Part shown: one piece after another, positions 14,021 to 14,746 of the stretch
Numbering within the stretch: the stretch's first letter is position 1
Layout of the letters: each line of letters begins with the position of its first letter
Source: Verrucomicrobiota bacterium
GTDB taxonomy: Bacteria > Verrucomicrobiota > Verrucomicrobiia > Opitutales > Oceanipulchritudinaceae
Direction: 5' to 3'
Assembly: GCA_009908535.1 (NCBI GenBank)
Contig: JAAAOD010000253.1
Location: 1-14,746 of the forward strand
Length of the DNA stretch: 14,746 bases
Program-made: the position numbers and the translations under genes
Notes under the pieces: model-generated
The model's database searches: none
The model's input: only the letters and a program-made list of their open reading frames with translations
What the model was told of the DNA's origin: nothing

Positions 14021-14746
14021 ATGCTGAGCTGTACCACCTCCCGTTCTCTTCGCCGTTTGAGAAAACTGTTCCCAAGCGTCCTCTGCCTTTTTCTACTCTC
14101 TCTTTCTGGATCCGCGGAAATCCGCCTTGTCACGGGCGATGCGACGGGCGCGGGCTATGACGCGGACCAGCGCGTCCTCGACATCACGGCGGACGGTAAA
14201 CAGGTGCTCTTTCTCGGCGATCCCTCCCGCAGCGGACCGTCGCCGGGGATCACGAGGTCCGGATTCTACCTGCGCGACATGGCCACCGGTTCCGTCTCTC
14301 TTCTGCTCGATGAGGAGAATTCCCTCGACGCCTCCATCAGCGCGGACGGGCGCTTTGTCGCCTTCCGCAAGAGCAACAACGACAACATCTGGCGCTATGA
14401 CCGCTTTGCCTCTAACCCGCAGGTCATCAGTAATAATCCGAATGATGAATGCCGCTCGCCGCAGATCAGCGACGACGGGCGCTACATCGCCTACGCCTCC
14501 GTCGCCACCAGCCATCAGGTCGAAAATCCGGAGGCCCTGCCGCCGGACGGTCTGCCCTATGTCGTTCTTTATGATGCGGAGACGGATACCCGGCGGATCA
14601 TCACCACCGCACCGGACGGCAGCGCGCTGGAGACCGGCTTCGGCGGCGTGGCCTGGTGGCGGGAATTTTCCCTGAGCGGCAACGGACGCTACCTCTTCTA
14701 CAGCACGGACGCTCCCAACGCCCATCCCGACCGCGCGTCGGCCACC
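14021..14746 (+). CDS. exported PD40/TolB-like beta-propeller protein (3' end outside window)
   Basis: The frame is open from the ATG at 14021 to the window edge, giving 242 residues without a stop. Residues about 1-32 are a signal peptide (RLRKLFPSVLCLFLLSLSGSA, cleavage near SGSA-EIRLV). The rest shows PD40/WD40-like blade motifs: LDITADGKQVLFLGD, ASISADGRFVAFRKS, PQISDDGRYIAYASV and FSLSGNGRYLFYSTD. Such repeats form a propeller like that of TolB, but the family is broad and many members are uncharacterised exported proteins. No Pal-binding or other TolB-specific sequence can be judged from this part. It follows the response regulator by 70 bp and is a plausible target of it. No Shine-Dalgarno is visible. 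Confidence 0.8.
   Translation, partial: MLSCTTSRSLRRLRKLFPSVLCLFLLSLSGSAEIRLVTGDATGAGYDADQRVLDITADGKQVLFLGDPSRSGPSPGITRSGFYLRDMATGSVSLLLDEENSLDASISADGRFVAFRKSNNDNIWRYDRFASNPQVISNNPNDECRSPQISDDGRYIAYASVATSHQVENPEALPPDGLPYVVLYDAETDTRRIITTAPDGSALETGFGGVAWWREFSLSGNGRYLFYSTDAPNAHPDRASAT

Overview
Taxonomy. The window looks like an accessory-rich stretch of a Gram-negative, GC-rich (roughly 60%) chromosome. A member of Verrucomicrobiota, possibly Opitutae/Puniceicoccales, is my best guess. The main reason is the Trp/Tyr-rich duplicated C-terminal tail on the large secreted FG-GAP protein, which I associate with that group. Supporting signs are the propeller/Y_Y_Y hybrid kinase with a LuxR-type partner and the abundance of exported beta-propeller proteins. 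This is inference without a database search.

Layout. (1) 1-850 is gene-poor: a decayed C-terminal piece of an SGNH/GDSL-type hydrolase (minus strand), a 43-residue Lys/Cys-rich microprotein (309-440), and a short signal-peptide ORF (574-792) that may be frameshifted by a CAGT tandem duplication. (2) 851-4009 is a two-gene unit: a signal-peptide-bearing protein-L-isoaspartate methyltransferase, and a roughly 14-TM protein with a degenerate spermidine-synthase-like domain. (3) 4010-5582 is an AbiEi/AbiEii type IV toxin-antitoxin (phage-defence) operon. It has a palindrome just before abiEi and related hairpin repeats on both flanks. It ends at a minus-strand CAT-anticodon tRNA that most resembles tRNA-Ile2 (lysidine type). 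(4) 5723-9055 (minus) encodes a 1110-residue exported protein: FG-GAP propeller, Ser/Thr-rich beta region, CARDB domain and a Trp/Tyr-rich tail. (5) Divergent from it, 9138-13950 holds an 11-codon leader ORF, a 1284-residue hybrid sensor histidine kinase and a REC-LuxR response regulator, linked by ATGA stop/start overlaps. (6) 14021 to the window end is the 5' part of an exported PD40/TolB-like propeller protein, running off the window.

How it may work together. The kinase has a large periplasmic double propeller, and it and its LuxR partner form a complete phosphorelay beginning 115 bp from the divergent FG-GAP gene. Control of that gene and/or the downstream PD40 gene is the simplest guess. 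The most unusual local structure is the 46-bp inverted repeat at 9088-9133. Its right arm contains the Shine-Dalgarno of the leader ORF coupled to the kinase, so it could be an RNA switch or a double operator. I found no CRISPR array, rRNA, integrase or transposase.
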